A DNA stretch of 64,000 nucleotides from JAVBMJ01 sp031552535 (GCA_031552535.1 JAVBMJ010000024.1:12286-76285), one strand, 5' to 3'; positions 1 to 8,831 are shown, counted from the first letter of the stretch. Numbers and translations: made by a program. Notes: generated from the sequence alone by a model not told the origin.

Positions 1-871
1 CCCTGTTACCCGCACGTTCCTGTATGTACTCCGCGATCCAGTACGCCTCTTCCAGAGTAACCTCGTCGCGGCCCGATGTGATGCTGAGCAACACGTTGCG
101 CGCCCCCACGATATTGTTGTGGTTCAGCAGCGGCGAATTGAGGGCCAGGTCGGCCGCCCGTTGCGCCCTGTCGGCACCTCCGGCCCTGCCCGATCCCATG
201 AGCGAAATACCGCTGTCGCTCATCACCGTACGCACATCGGCGAAGTCGACGTTTATTATCCCGTCGCGTGTTATTATCTCGGCAATGCCTTTGGCCGCCG
301 TAGCCAATATATCGTCGGCTTTACCGAAAGCTTCGGTCAACGGCAGTTTACCGTAAATCTCCTGTATACTCTCGTTGTTGATGATCAGAAGCGAATCGAC
401 CACACCCCTCAGTTGCTCGATACCTTCCTGGGCCTGACGTGTACGCAACGGACCTTCGGCCTTGAAGGGTAGCGTCACGATACCCACCGTAAGTATACCC
501 ATATCCTTGGCCGCCTTGGCAATAACCGGAGCGGCACCCGTACCGGTGCCACCGCCCATTCCGGCCGTGATGAACACCATGCGCGTCCCCTCGCGCTCGA
601 AAACCGACGTAATGTCGCCTATATGGTTCAACGCGGCGGCACGCGCCCTCTCAGGACGGTTGCCCGCACCGAGCCCCTCGCCGAGCATCACCTTGATGGG
701 CACCTGGCTGCGGTTCAACGCCTGCCTGTCGGTATTGCACACGATGAAAGTAACGTCGGTGATTCCCAGATCGAACATGTGGTTGACCGCATTGCTGCCG
801 CCTCCGCCAACCCCGGCGACCATGATGATCGAAGGACGCGCCGGTTCCATGCCTTTAAATATAATGGTCAT
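1..871 (-). CDS. ftsZ: Cell division protein FtsZ (C-terminus beyond window)
   Basis: This is the tubulin-like GTPase that polymerises at midcell as the division ring. The first 290 codons are present and the 3' end lies left of the window. The N-terminal Rossmann part shows the nucleotide-binding run GVGGGGSNAVNHM, and the tubulin signature GGGTGTGAAPV follows near residue 107. The ATG at 871 was chosen because it opens the frame just before the conserved GTP-binding core and has no better upstream Met. It lies 156 bp downstream of ftsA, the standard dcw order, so it is probably co-transcribed with murC-ftsQ-ftsA. The family assignment is secure; only the C-terminal tail that binds FtsA cannot be examined. 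Confidence 0.97.
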   Translation of the reverse strand, partial: MTIIFKGMEPARPSIIMVAGVGGGGSNAVNHMFDLGITDVTFIVCNTDRQALNRSQVPIKVMLGEGLGAGNRPERARAAALNHIGDITSVFEREGTRMVFITAGMGGGTGTGAAPVIAKAAKDMGILTVGIVTLPFKAEGPLRTRQAQEGIEQLRGVVDSLLIINNESIQEIYGKLPLTEAFGKADDILATAAKGIAEIITRDGIINVDFADVRTVMSDSGISLMGSGRAGGADRAQRAADLALNSPLLNHNNIVGARNVLLSITSGRDEVTLEEAYWIAEYIQERAGNR

Positions 872-1027
872 GTCTGTTAAATTATCAAATTACAGTCCGG
901 TTCAACTCCCTCCCCGGCTTAAGTTTTGCTTTGCCCCATCCGTAGCCAGTTTATAGCCTGTCCTTTACTATCGCGGATACTATATTCCATCCTCCCCGTT
1001 TCGAGTAGCTGTGGGGTGAGGGCGTCG

Positions 1028-2518
1028 TCAGATGATGGTGTTGTCATCGTCCGGAGAAGGCTTGAAATTGAACAACTTGTCTACGAAATTACCTATCGAT
1101 TTTGCAACCCCTTTGGAAGAAACCCCCGTAGCGGGATCTACCTGCTGCGATACTTCTGTCCCCGGATTGCCCTTCGCCTGTTCAGGTTTCGTTTCCGCAT
1201 CCCTGCCGGTTTTATCCTGTGCCGTCGGCGCATCATTTTTATGCTGCCTGCCGCCACCCCTGCTCCACCATTTCCTGCCTTCGCGCCCGGCATTGTTCTC
1301 CGGACCGGCCACCATACCGGCCTCGTGCGGGTCCATCTGCGGAATGGTCACGAACTCGCTCGCACCGCTCCTGGCACCGGATGTAGCGCTCGTATAAAGC
1401 ATCCCTATGGCTGCCGAGAGTGCCGGATCGTAAGCCTTTGGCATCGAAGCCTCGTTTACCCATACCGTAGGAGCAGCCAAACGAACCTCCATGCCGGTAT
1501 GCATCCTGAACAGGTGGTCGATATTCTTCAGTTTTGCCCCGCCTCCCGTAAGCACTATGCCGCAGGGCAACTTGTCCCCGAATCCCGCCCGGGCGATCTC
1601 GTCCATCACATATTTCACTATGTCGAGCATCCTCGCCTCGATCACCAGGGCAAGGTTGCGGTACGACACATCTTTAGCCAATCTCCCCTTGATGTTTATC
1701 AATTTGTCGGGACTCGCCATTTCCGCCACAGCACTGCCGTGCGAGGTCTTCAGCGCTTCGGCATACTTGTGGAAAATACCGTAAGCCTTGATGTCTTCGT
1801 TGATAGCGTCCGATCCCACGGGCACGACGGCTACATGCCGCATCACGTTGTCGTACCATATACACAGATCCGTAGTGCCGCCACCTATGTCGACCACCGC
1901 GACGCCGGTCTCCTTCTCGTCGGGCAGTAGCACCGCTTCGGCCGACATGATGGGGTTGATCAGGGGCTTTGCACCGGCCATGCGGATATCCACCTTCTCG
2001 AAAGCCTTGTGCAGCCTGTCGACCGCACTGTTGGAGGCTATGACGAAATTGAACCTGGCACCCAGGTTCTGCCCGAACATGCCCACCGGACGATACGTGC
2101 GTTCTTCGTCGTTGACCGTGTAATATTGCGGAACGAACAGCAATATTTTTTTGCCTTCCGAAGCTTTTACGTTACGCATATTGTCGGTGAGCTTCTGGAC
2201 GTCGCCCTGGCATATCTCCCCGTCGGCGCCTTCAACCGGTACATTATAAGAACGCCCCATACACTCCAGGTGTTGCCCCGAAATGCCTGTGAACGCCTCG
2301 TCTATTTTGATGTCGTTCTGTTGTACCTCGTCGATAGCTTCCTTCAACGACGAGGCCACCAGCTCGATATTCTTTATCTCGCCGCGCGACATGCCTTCGG
2401 CCTTCCTGACCGTGCCGGCCACGATGTTCAACTTCCCGTCGTCGTCGAGGTGCCCCACAACCACCGCCACGTTGCTGCTCCCCAGGTCGATGGCTGCTAT
2501 GTAATCCTTGCGTTCCAC
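1028..2518 (-). CDS. ftsA: Cell division protein FtsA
   Basis: An actin-fold ATPase that tethers FtsZ filaments to the membrane. Phosphate-binding motifs of the actin/Hsp70 fold are visible: DLGSSNVAVVVG near residue 11 and VVDIGGGTTDL near residue 208. At 496 residues it is longer than proteobacterial FtsA. The excess is a polar, low-complexity linker (about 395-470, rich in Gly, Lys and Gln) before a C-terminal segment KLFNFKPSPDDD, likely the membrane-targeting or interaction tail. The start codon is GTG at 2518, since no Met precedes the conserved core. It sits between ftsQ (39 bp gap) and ftsZ. Confidence 0.95.
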   Translation of the reverse strand: MERKDYIAAIDLGSSNVAVVVGHLDDDGKLNIVAGTVRKAEGMSRGEIKNIELVASSLKEAIDEVQQNDIKIDEAFTGISGQHLECMGRSYNVPVEGADGEICQGDVQKLTDNMRNVKASEGKKILLFVPQYYTVNDEERTYRPVGMFGQNLGARFNFVIASNSAVDRLHKAFEKVDIRMAGAKPLINPIMSAEAVLLPDEKETGVAVVDIGGGTTDLCIWYDNVMRHVAVVPVGSDAINEDIKAYGIFHKYAEALKTSHGSAVAEMASPDKLINIKGRLAKDVSYRNLALVIEARMLDIVKYVMDEIARAGFGDKLPCGIVLTGGGAKLKNIDHLFRMHTGMEVRLAAPTVWVNEASMPKAYDPALSAAIGMLYTSATSGARSGASEFVTIPQMDPHEAGMVAGPENNAGREGRKWWSRGGGRQHKNDAPTAQDKTGRDAETKPEQAKGNPGTEVSQQVDPATGVSSKGVAKSIGNFVDKLFNFKPSPDDDNTII

Positions 2519-2557
2519 TGTTTTTGCGTATTCTGTAAAAAATATATACCCGCCTCT

Positions 2558-3412
2558 CTACCTGGTGCAGACTATCTGTCCCCGGTATTTGAGGTTTATA
2601 ACCTTTTCCGCGCCCCATCCTTCCGCCGGGATCGCTTTGCGGTAAAACAACTGCAATTTCGAGAGTTTTTCCTCGTATCCGTCGAGCGTGCCCAGCAGGA
2701 TCACCTGGTCGCCAACCCTCGAAACGAGCTCTATTTCAGGCTCATGCCATTCTGGCAAACTCCCCGGGGCGCTCCCGCCCGTAACCGAGATCTGCACGAA
2801 CATCGCCCGCCAGAAACTATTACCCTCAATGTAACTTACAAAGTTAGTCAGTTTGCGAATAAAACCGTAATTTTCCGCAAATTTTTTTTTGTTATCGGCG
2901 CCTATGTCCTCCAGCCTCCCGGCATAGCCCTTAGGAAAAGGCAACGGGATATAACCAGAAACAACAGGCACATAACTCGATGCATGGTTCTGAAGCGGCA
3001 GTATCCAACCGTCGTCGGTGACATAGAAGTTGTAATCATCCGGGCTCCAGCCCGTTACAACGCGCATCATCGGATGGCGCTGCGTAAGTGTGATATGGAT
3101 CACGCCCGACATGTCGGCCCAGACACTGGCATCCCTGACATATCCGCGCCGCTCCGCCAGGCGCTCGATGGCCAGCGTGTTGATGTCGCGTACCGGCATG
3201 TTTTTGAGGGTTATGCCTTCGTTCTCGATCCACAGGCGAACCATGGCCGGGGTTATCACACCCAGCCGCGCGCTGTCGAGCACCCTGATGTCGAGTGCCC
3301 TGAAAATGCGCGCGCTCTCCCCCTGGTCCGACACGTTGCGCGCCCACACCAGGTAAGCCACAATGCAACCCCAGGCCAACACAGAAACCGCTATGCCCAA
3401 CGCCCGTCTCAC
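2558..3412 (-). CDS. ftsQ: FtsQ/DivIB-type cell division protein
   Basis: A bitopic inner-membrane protein with one N-terminal transmembrane helix (residues 3-22) and a periplasmic POTRA-like region (about 40-110, containing IRVLDSARLGVITPAMV and a conserved hydrophobic core). In the divisome FtsQ bridges FtsA/FtsK to FtsL, FtsB and FtsW/I. The sequence diverges from proteobacterial FtsQ, as is usual in Bacteroidota, so the call rests on topology, size (284 aa) and position between murC and ftsA. The start is GTG at 3412, whose bases overlap the murC stop (GTGA), indicating translational coupling. Confidence 0.88.
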   Translation of the reverse strand: MRRALGIAVSVLAWGCIVAYLVWARNVSDQGESARIFRALDIRVLDSARLGVITPAMVRLWIENEGITLKNMPVRDINTLAIERLAERRGYVRDASVWADMSGVIHITLTQRHPMMRVVTGWSPDDYNFYVTDDGWILPLQNHASSYVPVVSGYIPLPFPKGYAGRLEDIGADNKKKFAENYGFIRKLTNFVSYIEGNSFWRAMFVQISVTGGSAPGSLPEWHEPEIELVSRVGDQVILLGTLDGYEEKLSKLQLFYRKAIPAEGWGAEKVINLKYRGQIVCTR

Positions 3413-4878
3413 CGCTTCAACGCCTCCGCTATATCTTTACAGTAATTTTCTATGTCGCCGGCCCCAAACGTGACCACTATGTCTGTCTCCATCTTACTTA
3501 TTTCCTCCGCGATGCGCTCCTTGAGCACTGTGCGGCACGGTACCGTGATCTGCCCGGCGATAAGTTCCGACGTCACACCCTCGATGGGCTCTTCGCGTGC
3601 CGGATAAATGGGCAGCAGCACAACCTCGTCGGCAAGCGACAGCGCCGAGGCGAACTGAGGGTAGAAGTCATTGGTCCGGGAATAGAGGTGCGGCTGAAAC
3701 ACCGCCGTGACTCTGCGCCCGGGGAACATTCCCCGTACCGAACGCAATGCCGCTTCCAATTCTGCGGGATGGTGGGCATAGTCGTCCATATAGACCCTCT
3801 GCGGTGTGTCGATGTATATCTCGAAGCGGCGTTTCACCCCGCGGAATTCCCTTATGGCTTCGCGCAGTTTCGCCTCGTTGAATCCCGCAACCCAGAGCAT
3901 GGCAACGGCCCCCACGCAGTTCTCTATATTGACCATCCCCGGCACGCCCAGTTCGCAATCGCGGATAATCCGGTCTGGACATACAATATCGAAGCGGTAG
4001 CGGCCTCCGCCGGTAAGCGCAATGCCGGACGCATGGAAGTCGGCAGCGTCTTTGTCTGTCCCGCCGTCGAGCGCATACTTCCACACCTTGATCCCGCGGT
4101 TATCTATGACGACGTCGGCGCCGCGTTTTATGATCAGCGTGCCGCCGGGTTTTATCTGCCTTATGAATTGGGAGAATGCTTCCTTCACCGCCTCGTGGGT
4201 GCCGTATATGTCGAGATGGTCGGCATCGGCCGACGTTATCAGCGCCACGTCGGGATACAGTTGCAGGAACGAGCGGTCGAATTCGTCCGCCTCAACCGCC
4301 AGCCGTCGTCCCCGGCCCAGAACGAGGTTGCTGCCGAAATTGACCGATATGCCTCCCAGAAATGCCGACCCGCAACCCGCACCTCCTGCGTCGTCACCCG
4401 TGTCGCCTGTCTTGCTTCCGCTTGCCGCATTGTCCTGTACGCTGCAATTCCCCGTGCTGCATCCGGCATCGACCCCGGCCCGGCAGTTTAGCCATGCGGT
4501 AAGGGTGGTGGTTGTCGTCTTGCCGTGCGTACCGGCAATGGCCATCACATATTTGCCCTGGGAGAGAACCCCCAGCATCTGTGAACGCTTGACCATCATG
4601 AAGCCGTTGTCGATGAAGTAGTTCAACTCGCTGTGGTCGGCTGGTACGGCCGGAGTGCGCACCACGAGTGTCGATGCCTTATCCCTGAACGGCTCGGGGA
4701 TCATCTCTATTCCATCCTCATAATGCACAGCGGCGCCTTCACGTTCGAGGCTTCGGGTAAGTGCCGTTGGCGTACGGTCGTAGCCGGCCACCTGTTTGCC
4801 CTCGTGCAGGAAGTAGCGGGCCAGGGCGCTCATGCCTATGCCGCCTATTCCGAGGAAGTATATTTTTTCGAAGTCCAT
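3409..4878 (-). CDS. murC: UDP-N-acetylmuramate--L-alanine ligase
   Basis: A cytoplasmic peptidoglycan precursor enzyme that ligates L-Ala to UDP-MurNAc with ATP. The N-terminal Rossmann motif GIGGIGMSAL (about 10-19), the Mur ligase P-loop GTHGKTTTTT (116-125), the central DEFDRSF motif and YAHHPAE in the C-terminal domain are all present. At 489 aa it is about 30 residues longer than usual. The extra length is a Cys/Gly/Asp/Ser-rich insertion at about 139-170, between the P-loop helix and the conserved FLGGIS strand. It is the first gene of this minus-strand run, with a -7 box just upstream at 4952-4959. murG, ftsW, murD and mraY do not precede it here. Confidence 0.96.
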   Translation of the reverse strand: MDFEKIYFLGIGGIGMSALARYFLHEGKQVAGYDRTPTALTRSLEREGAAVHYEDGIEMIPEPFRDKASTLVVRTPAVPADHSELNYFIDNGFMMVKRSQMLGVLSQGKYVMAIAGTHGKTTTTTLTAWLNCRAGVDAGCSTGNCSVQDNAASGSKTGDTGDDAGGAGCGSAFLGGISVNFGSNLVLGRGRRLAVEADEFDRSFLQLYPDVALITSADADHLDIYGTHEAVKEAFSQFIRQIKPGGTLIIKRGADVVIDNRGIKVWKYALDGGTDKDAADFHASGIALTGGGRYRFDIVCPDRIIRDCELGVPGMVNIENCVGAVAMLWVAGFNEAKLREAIREFRGVKRRFEIYIDTPQRVYMDDYAHHPAELEAALRSVRGMFPGRRVTAVFQPHLYSRTNDFYPQFASALSLADEVVLLPIYPAREEPIEGVTSELIAGQITVPCRTVLKERIAEEISKMETDIVVTFGAGDIENYCKDIAEALKR

Positions 4879-5321
4879 GATATACAGTGTTGTTTATGCG
4901 ATATTTCTGCGGTTTTTCGCCGTCTTTGTCCGGTTCGGTACGCCCGCGACACAAAGGTAACTCAATTAGCCGTAATTTCAGGCAGGCTCACGGGTTTTGC
5001 GGGGGATTTCTGTCGAAAAAATAAACCGTTTTTACAACCCTTCAGGCAGGCGTTAAACATTTGCGGAACTTTCGTTCAATTTGACAGCATTTATTTAGAG
5101 AACAGTTTCTTAGAAACTGGCGATGATTGCAGATGATCCGTCATAAATTCATGCCGGCCTGCCAGGGAGGTGCCAATGTAACATTCCCGCTTTTTTTGAG
5201 CGGCAAAAAGATATTTTTCGGGATTATTGTATTAATTTCGTACTTTAATCCCCAATGCCTCTGTCATACCGCAGAAGCTACGCTTTGCCATACCGATAAC
5301 CTCTAAACACCATAATCTGTT
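4879..5321. other. Divergent intergenic region murC / GH88 gene
   Basis: These 443 bp hold the putative murC promoter near the left end. AT-rich DNA at 5190-5250 probably contains the promoter of the plus-strand hydrolase gene, although only a weak -7-like TACTTTAA at 5241 is visible. I found no supported coding sequence or RNA gene here. Confidence 0.5.
4952..4959 (-). promoter_or_regulatory. Probable -7 box for murC-ftsQAZ
   Basis: On the minus strand the sequence reads TACCTTTG, a perfect match to the Bacteroidota -7 consensus TAnnTTTG, and would give a leader of about 65 nt before the murC ATG. A convincing -33 TTTG was not identified, so this is a candidate by motif and position only. 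Confidence 0.55.
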
Positions 5322-6530
5322 ATGAAAAATATCCTTTTATGCGCCGCTGTCCTTGCGATTTTTGGTTCGTGCTGTAAAAAAGCCCCGGATATCGTAAGTA
5401 AAAATTTCGGCTTCGCCGCAGGGCAACTGCAATACGCCGTCCATTGTGCCGACAGTGTGGCGGCGGCCTGCCCGGACTCGGTGAAGAGTGCCGGTGACCC
5501 GCGATTGTTTCCACGCAGCATAAATCCCGACGGGACGCTGTTCATGGTTCACGCCAGGGACTGGACCAGCGGATTCTTTCCCGGGTCGTTATGGTATATG
5601 TATGAATATACGAAAGACCCCGTGTGGCTCGAAGCGGCCCGCCGTTACACATCGTATCTGGAACAGGTGCAGTATTACACCGGTACGCACGACGTGGGTT
5701 TTATGATCAACGACAGCTATGGCAACGGCTATCGCATAACGGGAGACACGTCGTACCGAAGCGTGATCGTGCAGACGGCGCGTTCGCTCGTGACGCGATT
5801 CAATCCGGCGGTGGGATGTATTCGCTCGTGGAGTTTCCACAGCCAATGGCAGTATCCGGTGATAATCGACAACATGATGAACCTCGAACTGCTCTTTAAC
5901 GCCACCCGCATCAGTGGCGACAGCACGTTCTACAAGGTAGCCGTAACGCATGCCAACACCACGATGAAAAACCATTTCAGGGATGATTGCAGTTCGTACC
6001 ACGTCATTGACTACGACACGATAACCGGAGCGGTGCTCAACAAGCACACCCATCAGGGATATGCGCACCATTCGTCGTGGGCGCGCGGCCAGGCATGGGG
6101 ACTCTATGGCTATACCGCAATGTATCGCGAAACGGGCGACAAGGCTTACCTCGACCAGGCCGAAAAAATAGCGGCGTCGATATTCTCGCAGAAGAGCATG
6201 CCCGCCGACCTGATACCTTATTGGGATTACAACGCGCCGGGCATACCCGGTGAACCGCGCGACGTGTCGGCAGCCACAATTACGGCATCGGCGCTTTATG
6301 AACTCAGCACGATGGGCACGGCCCGAAGCGGGCAATATCTCGCATGGGCCGACACGATTATAGGCAACCTCACGGCGAATTATCGCGCACAGACGGGGGC
6401 AAACTACGGATTCCTGCTGCTCCACAGCGTTGGCAACAAACCGGGCGACAGCGAAATAGACACGCCGCTCAACTACGCTGACTACTATTTCCTGGAGGCA
6501 CTTCTACGTAAAGAGTCATTAAAAAAATAA
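5322..6530 (+). CDS. Glycoside hydrolase family 88 (unsaturated uronyl hydrolase)
   Basis: A lipoprotein or exported enzyme expected to remove unsaturated uronic acids from the non-reducing end of lyase products (glycosaminoglycan, rhamnogalacturonan or ulvan type). The N-terminus MKNILLCAAVLAIFGSC is a lipoprotein-type signal with Cys at 17. Family GH88 features are clear: the DVGFMINDSYGNG segment (about 124-136), IDNMMNLELLF (about 185-195) and SSWARGQAWGLYGY (about 250-263), forming the alpha/alpha-barrel active site. Length (402 aa) is typical. It is followed after 6 bp by an alkaline phosphatase, suggesting an operon. No SusC/SusD pair is adjacent, so it is not in an obvious polysaccharide utilisation locus. 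The substrate cannot be read from sequence. Confidence 0.9.
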   Translation: MKNILLCAAVLAIFGSCCKKAPDIVSKNFGFAAGQLQYAVHCADSVAAACPDSVKSAGDPRLFPRSINPDGTLFMVHARDWTSGFFPGSLWYMYEYTKDPVWLEAARRYTSYLEQVQYYTGTHDVGFMINDSYGNGYRITGDTSYRSVIVQTARSLVTRFNPAVGCIRSWSFHSQWQYPVIIDNMMNLELLFNATRISGDSTFYKVAVTHANTTMKNHFRDDCSSYHVIDYDTITGAVLNKHTHQGYAHHSSWARGQAWGLYGYTAMYRETGDKAYLDQAEKIAASIFSQKSMPADLIPYWDYNAPGIPGEPRDVSAATITASALYELSTMGTARSGQYLAWADTIIGNLTANYRAQTGANYGFLLLHSVGNKPGDSEIDTPLNYADYYFLEALLRKESLKK

Positions 6531-6536
6531 AAAATT

Positions 6537-7649
6537 ATGAAAACAATATTCCAATCCTTACTCGTTGCGGTCCTCGTTCTGGCGGCAGCATTGCCAGCAG
6601 GGGCGCAAAAGAAAGTATCGCAACCTTCGCAACCAGAGGTCCGCAACATCATCTTCATGATCGGCGACGGCATGGGGCTTACACAGGTGGCGGCGACGGC
6701 TGTAAACAACGGCAACAAACCACTCTACATGGAACGCGCCAGGTATGTGGGCCTCGTGAGAACCTACTCGGCCAACAATCGCGTGACCGACTCGGCCGCC
6801 GCCGGGACAGCGCTCGCAACAGGGACCAAAACCAATAACGGCTCGATAGGCGTCGACCCCGATGGCAATGTGCTCGAATCGACCCTCGAAAAGGCTGCCA
6901 AAGCGGGTTATGCCACGGGTGTTGTCGTCACATATTCCGTAACCAACGCCACACCGGCCGCGTTCCTCGCCCATGAGCGCTCGCGCAAGAGCGAGGATGA
7001 AATAGCTGTCGATATTCTCGACAGCGGCGTGGATGTATTCGTAGGCGGCGGTACCAAATTTTTCATGGACCGCGAAGACGGGCGCGACCTGGTGAAGGAT
7101 TTCGAAAAGAAAGGTTACAAGATGAGCACTTCGCTCGATGAGTTGTTTACCTTCAATAAAGGCAGGATAGGCATGTTGCTGGCAGCCAATGCCATGAAGA
7201 AGACGGGCGAAGGCCGCGGCGATTATCTGCCTCGCGCTACGGCCAAGGTTCTGGACATCCTCAGGCAAAACTCGGCGAAAGGATTCTTTGTCATGATCGA
7301 AGGTTCGCAGATCGACGGTGGCGGCCATGCCAACGATGCCAGGGTCGTTTTCGATGAGACCAACGATTTCGACCAGGCGGTAAAAGCCGCTTTCGATTTT
7401 GCCGACGCCAACCCCGGTACGCTGGTGGTGGTCACGGCCGACCATGAGACGGGCGGGTTGACCATTCCGTCGGGAAAACCCGATTTTTCGCTCCCGGACC
7501 AGGGTGTGCAGTATCAGTTTTCGACCAAAGGGCATACGGGAGTCTATGTCCCTCTGTTTGCCTATGGCACGGGAGCCGAGAACTTTACCGGCGTGATGGA
7601 TAACACCGACGTACCCAAAAAGATGCAACGGTTGCTGAATCTGAAATAA
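6537..7649 (+). CDS. Alkaline phosphatase (PhoA family)
   Basis: A periplasmic phosphomonoesterase. A Sec signal peptide (residues 1-23, ending AGAQ) precedes the catalytic domain. The metal site MIGDGMG (about 41-47), the nucleophile motif VTDSAAAGTALATGTKTNNG with its Ser, and the C-terminal TADHETGGL metal-binding motif are all present, so the enzyme should be active. At 370 aa it is a compact, bacterial-type family member. It starts 6 bp after the GH88 gene and is probably translated from the same mRNA. It may provide phosphate from sugar or nucleotide phosphates released during polymer degradation (inference). Confidence 0.94.
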   Translation: MKTIFQSLLVAVLVLAAALPAGAQKKVSQPSQPEVRNIIFMIGDGMGLTQVAATAVNNGNKPLYMERARYVGLVRTYSANNRVTDSAAAGTALATGTKTNNGSIGVDPDGNVLESTLEKAAKAGYATGVVVTYSVTNATPAAFLAHERSRKSEDEIAVDILDSGVDVFVGGGTKFFMDREDGRDLVKDFEKKGYKMSTSLDELFTFNKGRIGMLLAANAMKKTGEGRGDYLPRATAKVLDILRQNSAKGFFVMIEGSQIDGGGHANDARVVFDETNDFDQAVKAAFDFADANPGTLVVVTADHETGGLTIPSGKPDFSLPDQGVQYQFSTKGHTGVYVPLFAYGTGAENFTGVMDNTDVPKKMQRLLNLK

Positions 7650-7670
7650 GTGATTGATTGCTTGAGATTA

Positions 7671-7715
7671 TAAGAGTCTGTCTAAATTTCCATAGGGAAT
7701 TTAGACAGACTCTTA
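7671..7715. repeat. Near-perfect 45-bp palindrome of the AGAGTCTGTCTAAATTTCC family
   Basis: The arms TAAGAGTCTGTCTAAATTTCC and its complement face each other across a short ATAG centre, directly after the plus-strand alkaline phosphatase and before a convergent minus-strand gene. It could act as a bidirectional terminator. The same arm sequence recurs as degenerate or half copies at about 19103, 27804, 38172, 50505 and 57423-57584, so this is a dispersed repeat. Confidence 0.8.
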
Positions 7716-7824
7716 AACCTGCGGGTCTACCTGGATGCCATTACGGTGTCCGGGAGGCAATATGGATAATCCGTTTCGTTTTTTGAGCCTCCTTTTTGGT
7801 GTCATTACCCTTTTTCGTCACCGC

Positions 7825-7870
7825 TAAAAGTTTGCCTATATTTCCCATGGGAAATATAGGCAAACTTTTA
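7825..7870. repeat. Perfect 46-bp palindrome
   Basis: A uninterrupted palindrome with arms TAAAAGTTTGCCTATATTTC and centre CCCATGGG; both halves of 23 bp match exactly. Centre and layout resemble the repeat at 7671-7715 while the outer arms differ. It lies in the same convergent gap, just 3' of the minus-strand gene ending at 7912, so a terminator role is plausible. Confidence 0.85.
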
Positions 7871-7911
7871 GATACTGTTTTAGATGAAAAATTTAAACAA
7901 GCTTTAATATA

Positions 7912-8469
7912 TTACTGCAAGTCCCTGCCTCTGACAGGCATTGTATACATATTGAAATTCAGTGTTTTCCCTTCTGCAGTGACAATAAATGACATTCGTT
8001 GTTTGATCTTCTGTTCGATGGCAAAATATTTTTCTGGCGCGATATGTACAAACCCGTCACGAGCCGGATGAAAGAAATAATGTACCTCCATAACTTTTCC
8101 CGTATCAGAATTGATATACATGATCAATCCGAGAAAGTCTGCTCTGAGTTTATCTTTATCCGACGCCGTAAGCACTGAATTGAATATATCGACAAGCGTA
8201 AGGTATATCGAAGGTTCATGCAGTATATTCCGAGGCTGTGCATTCAAAGGCACATTATATATTATAGGGTTACCATTTTTTCGAGTCTGTACAGCATCGG
8301 TCAAAACGTTGTTGGCATTGTATATTTCTATGTTCCCCTTATATATACACTTATACACAAACCCGTTCCCTGCTATATCCTGCCCTGGGGTGTAATACTG
8401 CTGTGCACAAACGTCATTGGCTGATGCCAATAACACTATGCTGAATAACAAAGTTATATATTTTCTCAT
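7912..8469 (-). CDS. Small secreted partner protein, copy 3 of 3
   Basis: Function unknown. 186 residues with a Sec signal peptide (MRKYITLLFSIVLLASANDVCAQ) followed by a domain beginning YYTPGQDI.GNGFVYKC. It is a paralogue of the proteins at 8862-9431 and 9835-10386. Its last 60 or so residues (from GFVHIAPEKYF onward) are almost identical to the 9835-10386 protein, also at DNA level, suggesting recent gene conversion. ATG 8469 was preferred; it lies 2 bp beyond the stop of the upstream cassette (8472). Always following a metallopeptidase C-terminus or a detached copy of it, it may be an inhibitor, immunity or chaperone partner acting outside the cytoplasm (inference). It may belong to a Bacteroidota DUF family. 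Confidence 0.75.
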   Translation of the reverse strand: MRKYITLLFSIVLLASANDVCAQQYYTPGQDIAGNGFVYKCIYKGNIEIYNANNVLTDAVQTRKNGNPIIYNVPLNAQPRNILHEPSIYLTLVDIFNSVLTASDKDKLRADFLGLIMYINSDTGKVMEVHYFFHPARDGFVHIAPEKYFAIEQKIKQRMSFIVTAEGKTLNFNMYTMPVRGRDLQ

Positions 8470-8471
8470 AA

Positions 8472-8831
8472 TCAACAATCTCTGGAAAGTGTTTGTAAGT
8501 TGCTAATATTTTGACTCACGGAGCGATACTGATTGAATATATATCGATTGTCTTTGGCAACTATATCATTAGCCTGCGATCTGAAAGATCCTACGAATTC
8601 TCCAGTGTCAGCATTGCTGTTAAGTCTACCTTTGCCATTCAGCATGCCCATTAGCTGCAATGCCTTTCTTCCCATTCCTTTATCATTAATCTCCTCATAT
8701 CTACGGCTGAATTCGTCTATGGAGGGCGCTGTATTGAGGTGGTACATCATTTTTGCGATCTGCGCCTCGACTTCGAGGTTGGCCGAAACGCCATAGCCGG
8801 AGATGAGGCAAACATCAAAGTCGCTCATCAT
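8472..8831 (-). CDS. Detached C-terminal cassette 2 of the metallopeptidase-like lipoprotein
   Basis: 119 codons homologous to the last 105 residues of the full-length protein at 10389-11798, starting at SANLEVEAQIAKMM. The extremes (that block and the ...YIFN..RS...NISN.QTLS..C end) are conserved while the centre differs. No signal peptide and no HExxH are present, and the first dozen codons (MMSDFDVCLISGYG) come from a hairpin sequence, so the predicted start may be untranslated and the cassette may be a silent 3' end. DNA at 8694-8789 is nearly identical to 10612-10706 in the full-length gene, longer than needed to preserve the protein, which points to recombination. Confidence 0.65.
   Translation of the reverse strand: MMSDFDVCLISGYGVSANLEVEAQIAKMMYHLNTAPSIDEFSRRYEEINDKGMGRKALQLMGMLNGKGRLNSNADTGEFVGSFRSQANDIVAKDNRYIFNQYRSVSQNISNLQTLSRDC

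Noticed and set aside
2009..3445. Long plus-strand frame of 478 codons across ftsA and ftsQ
   Set aside because: It is antisense to well-supported genes, with no homology or start signal. The same holds for many long antisense frames in the GC-rich genes here, for instance 926-1930, 6558-7628 and 21445-22809.
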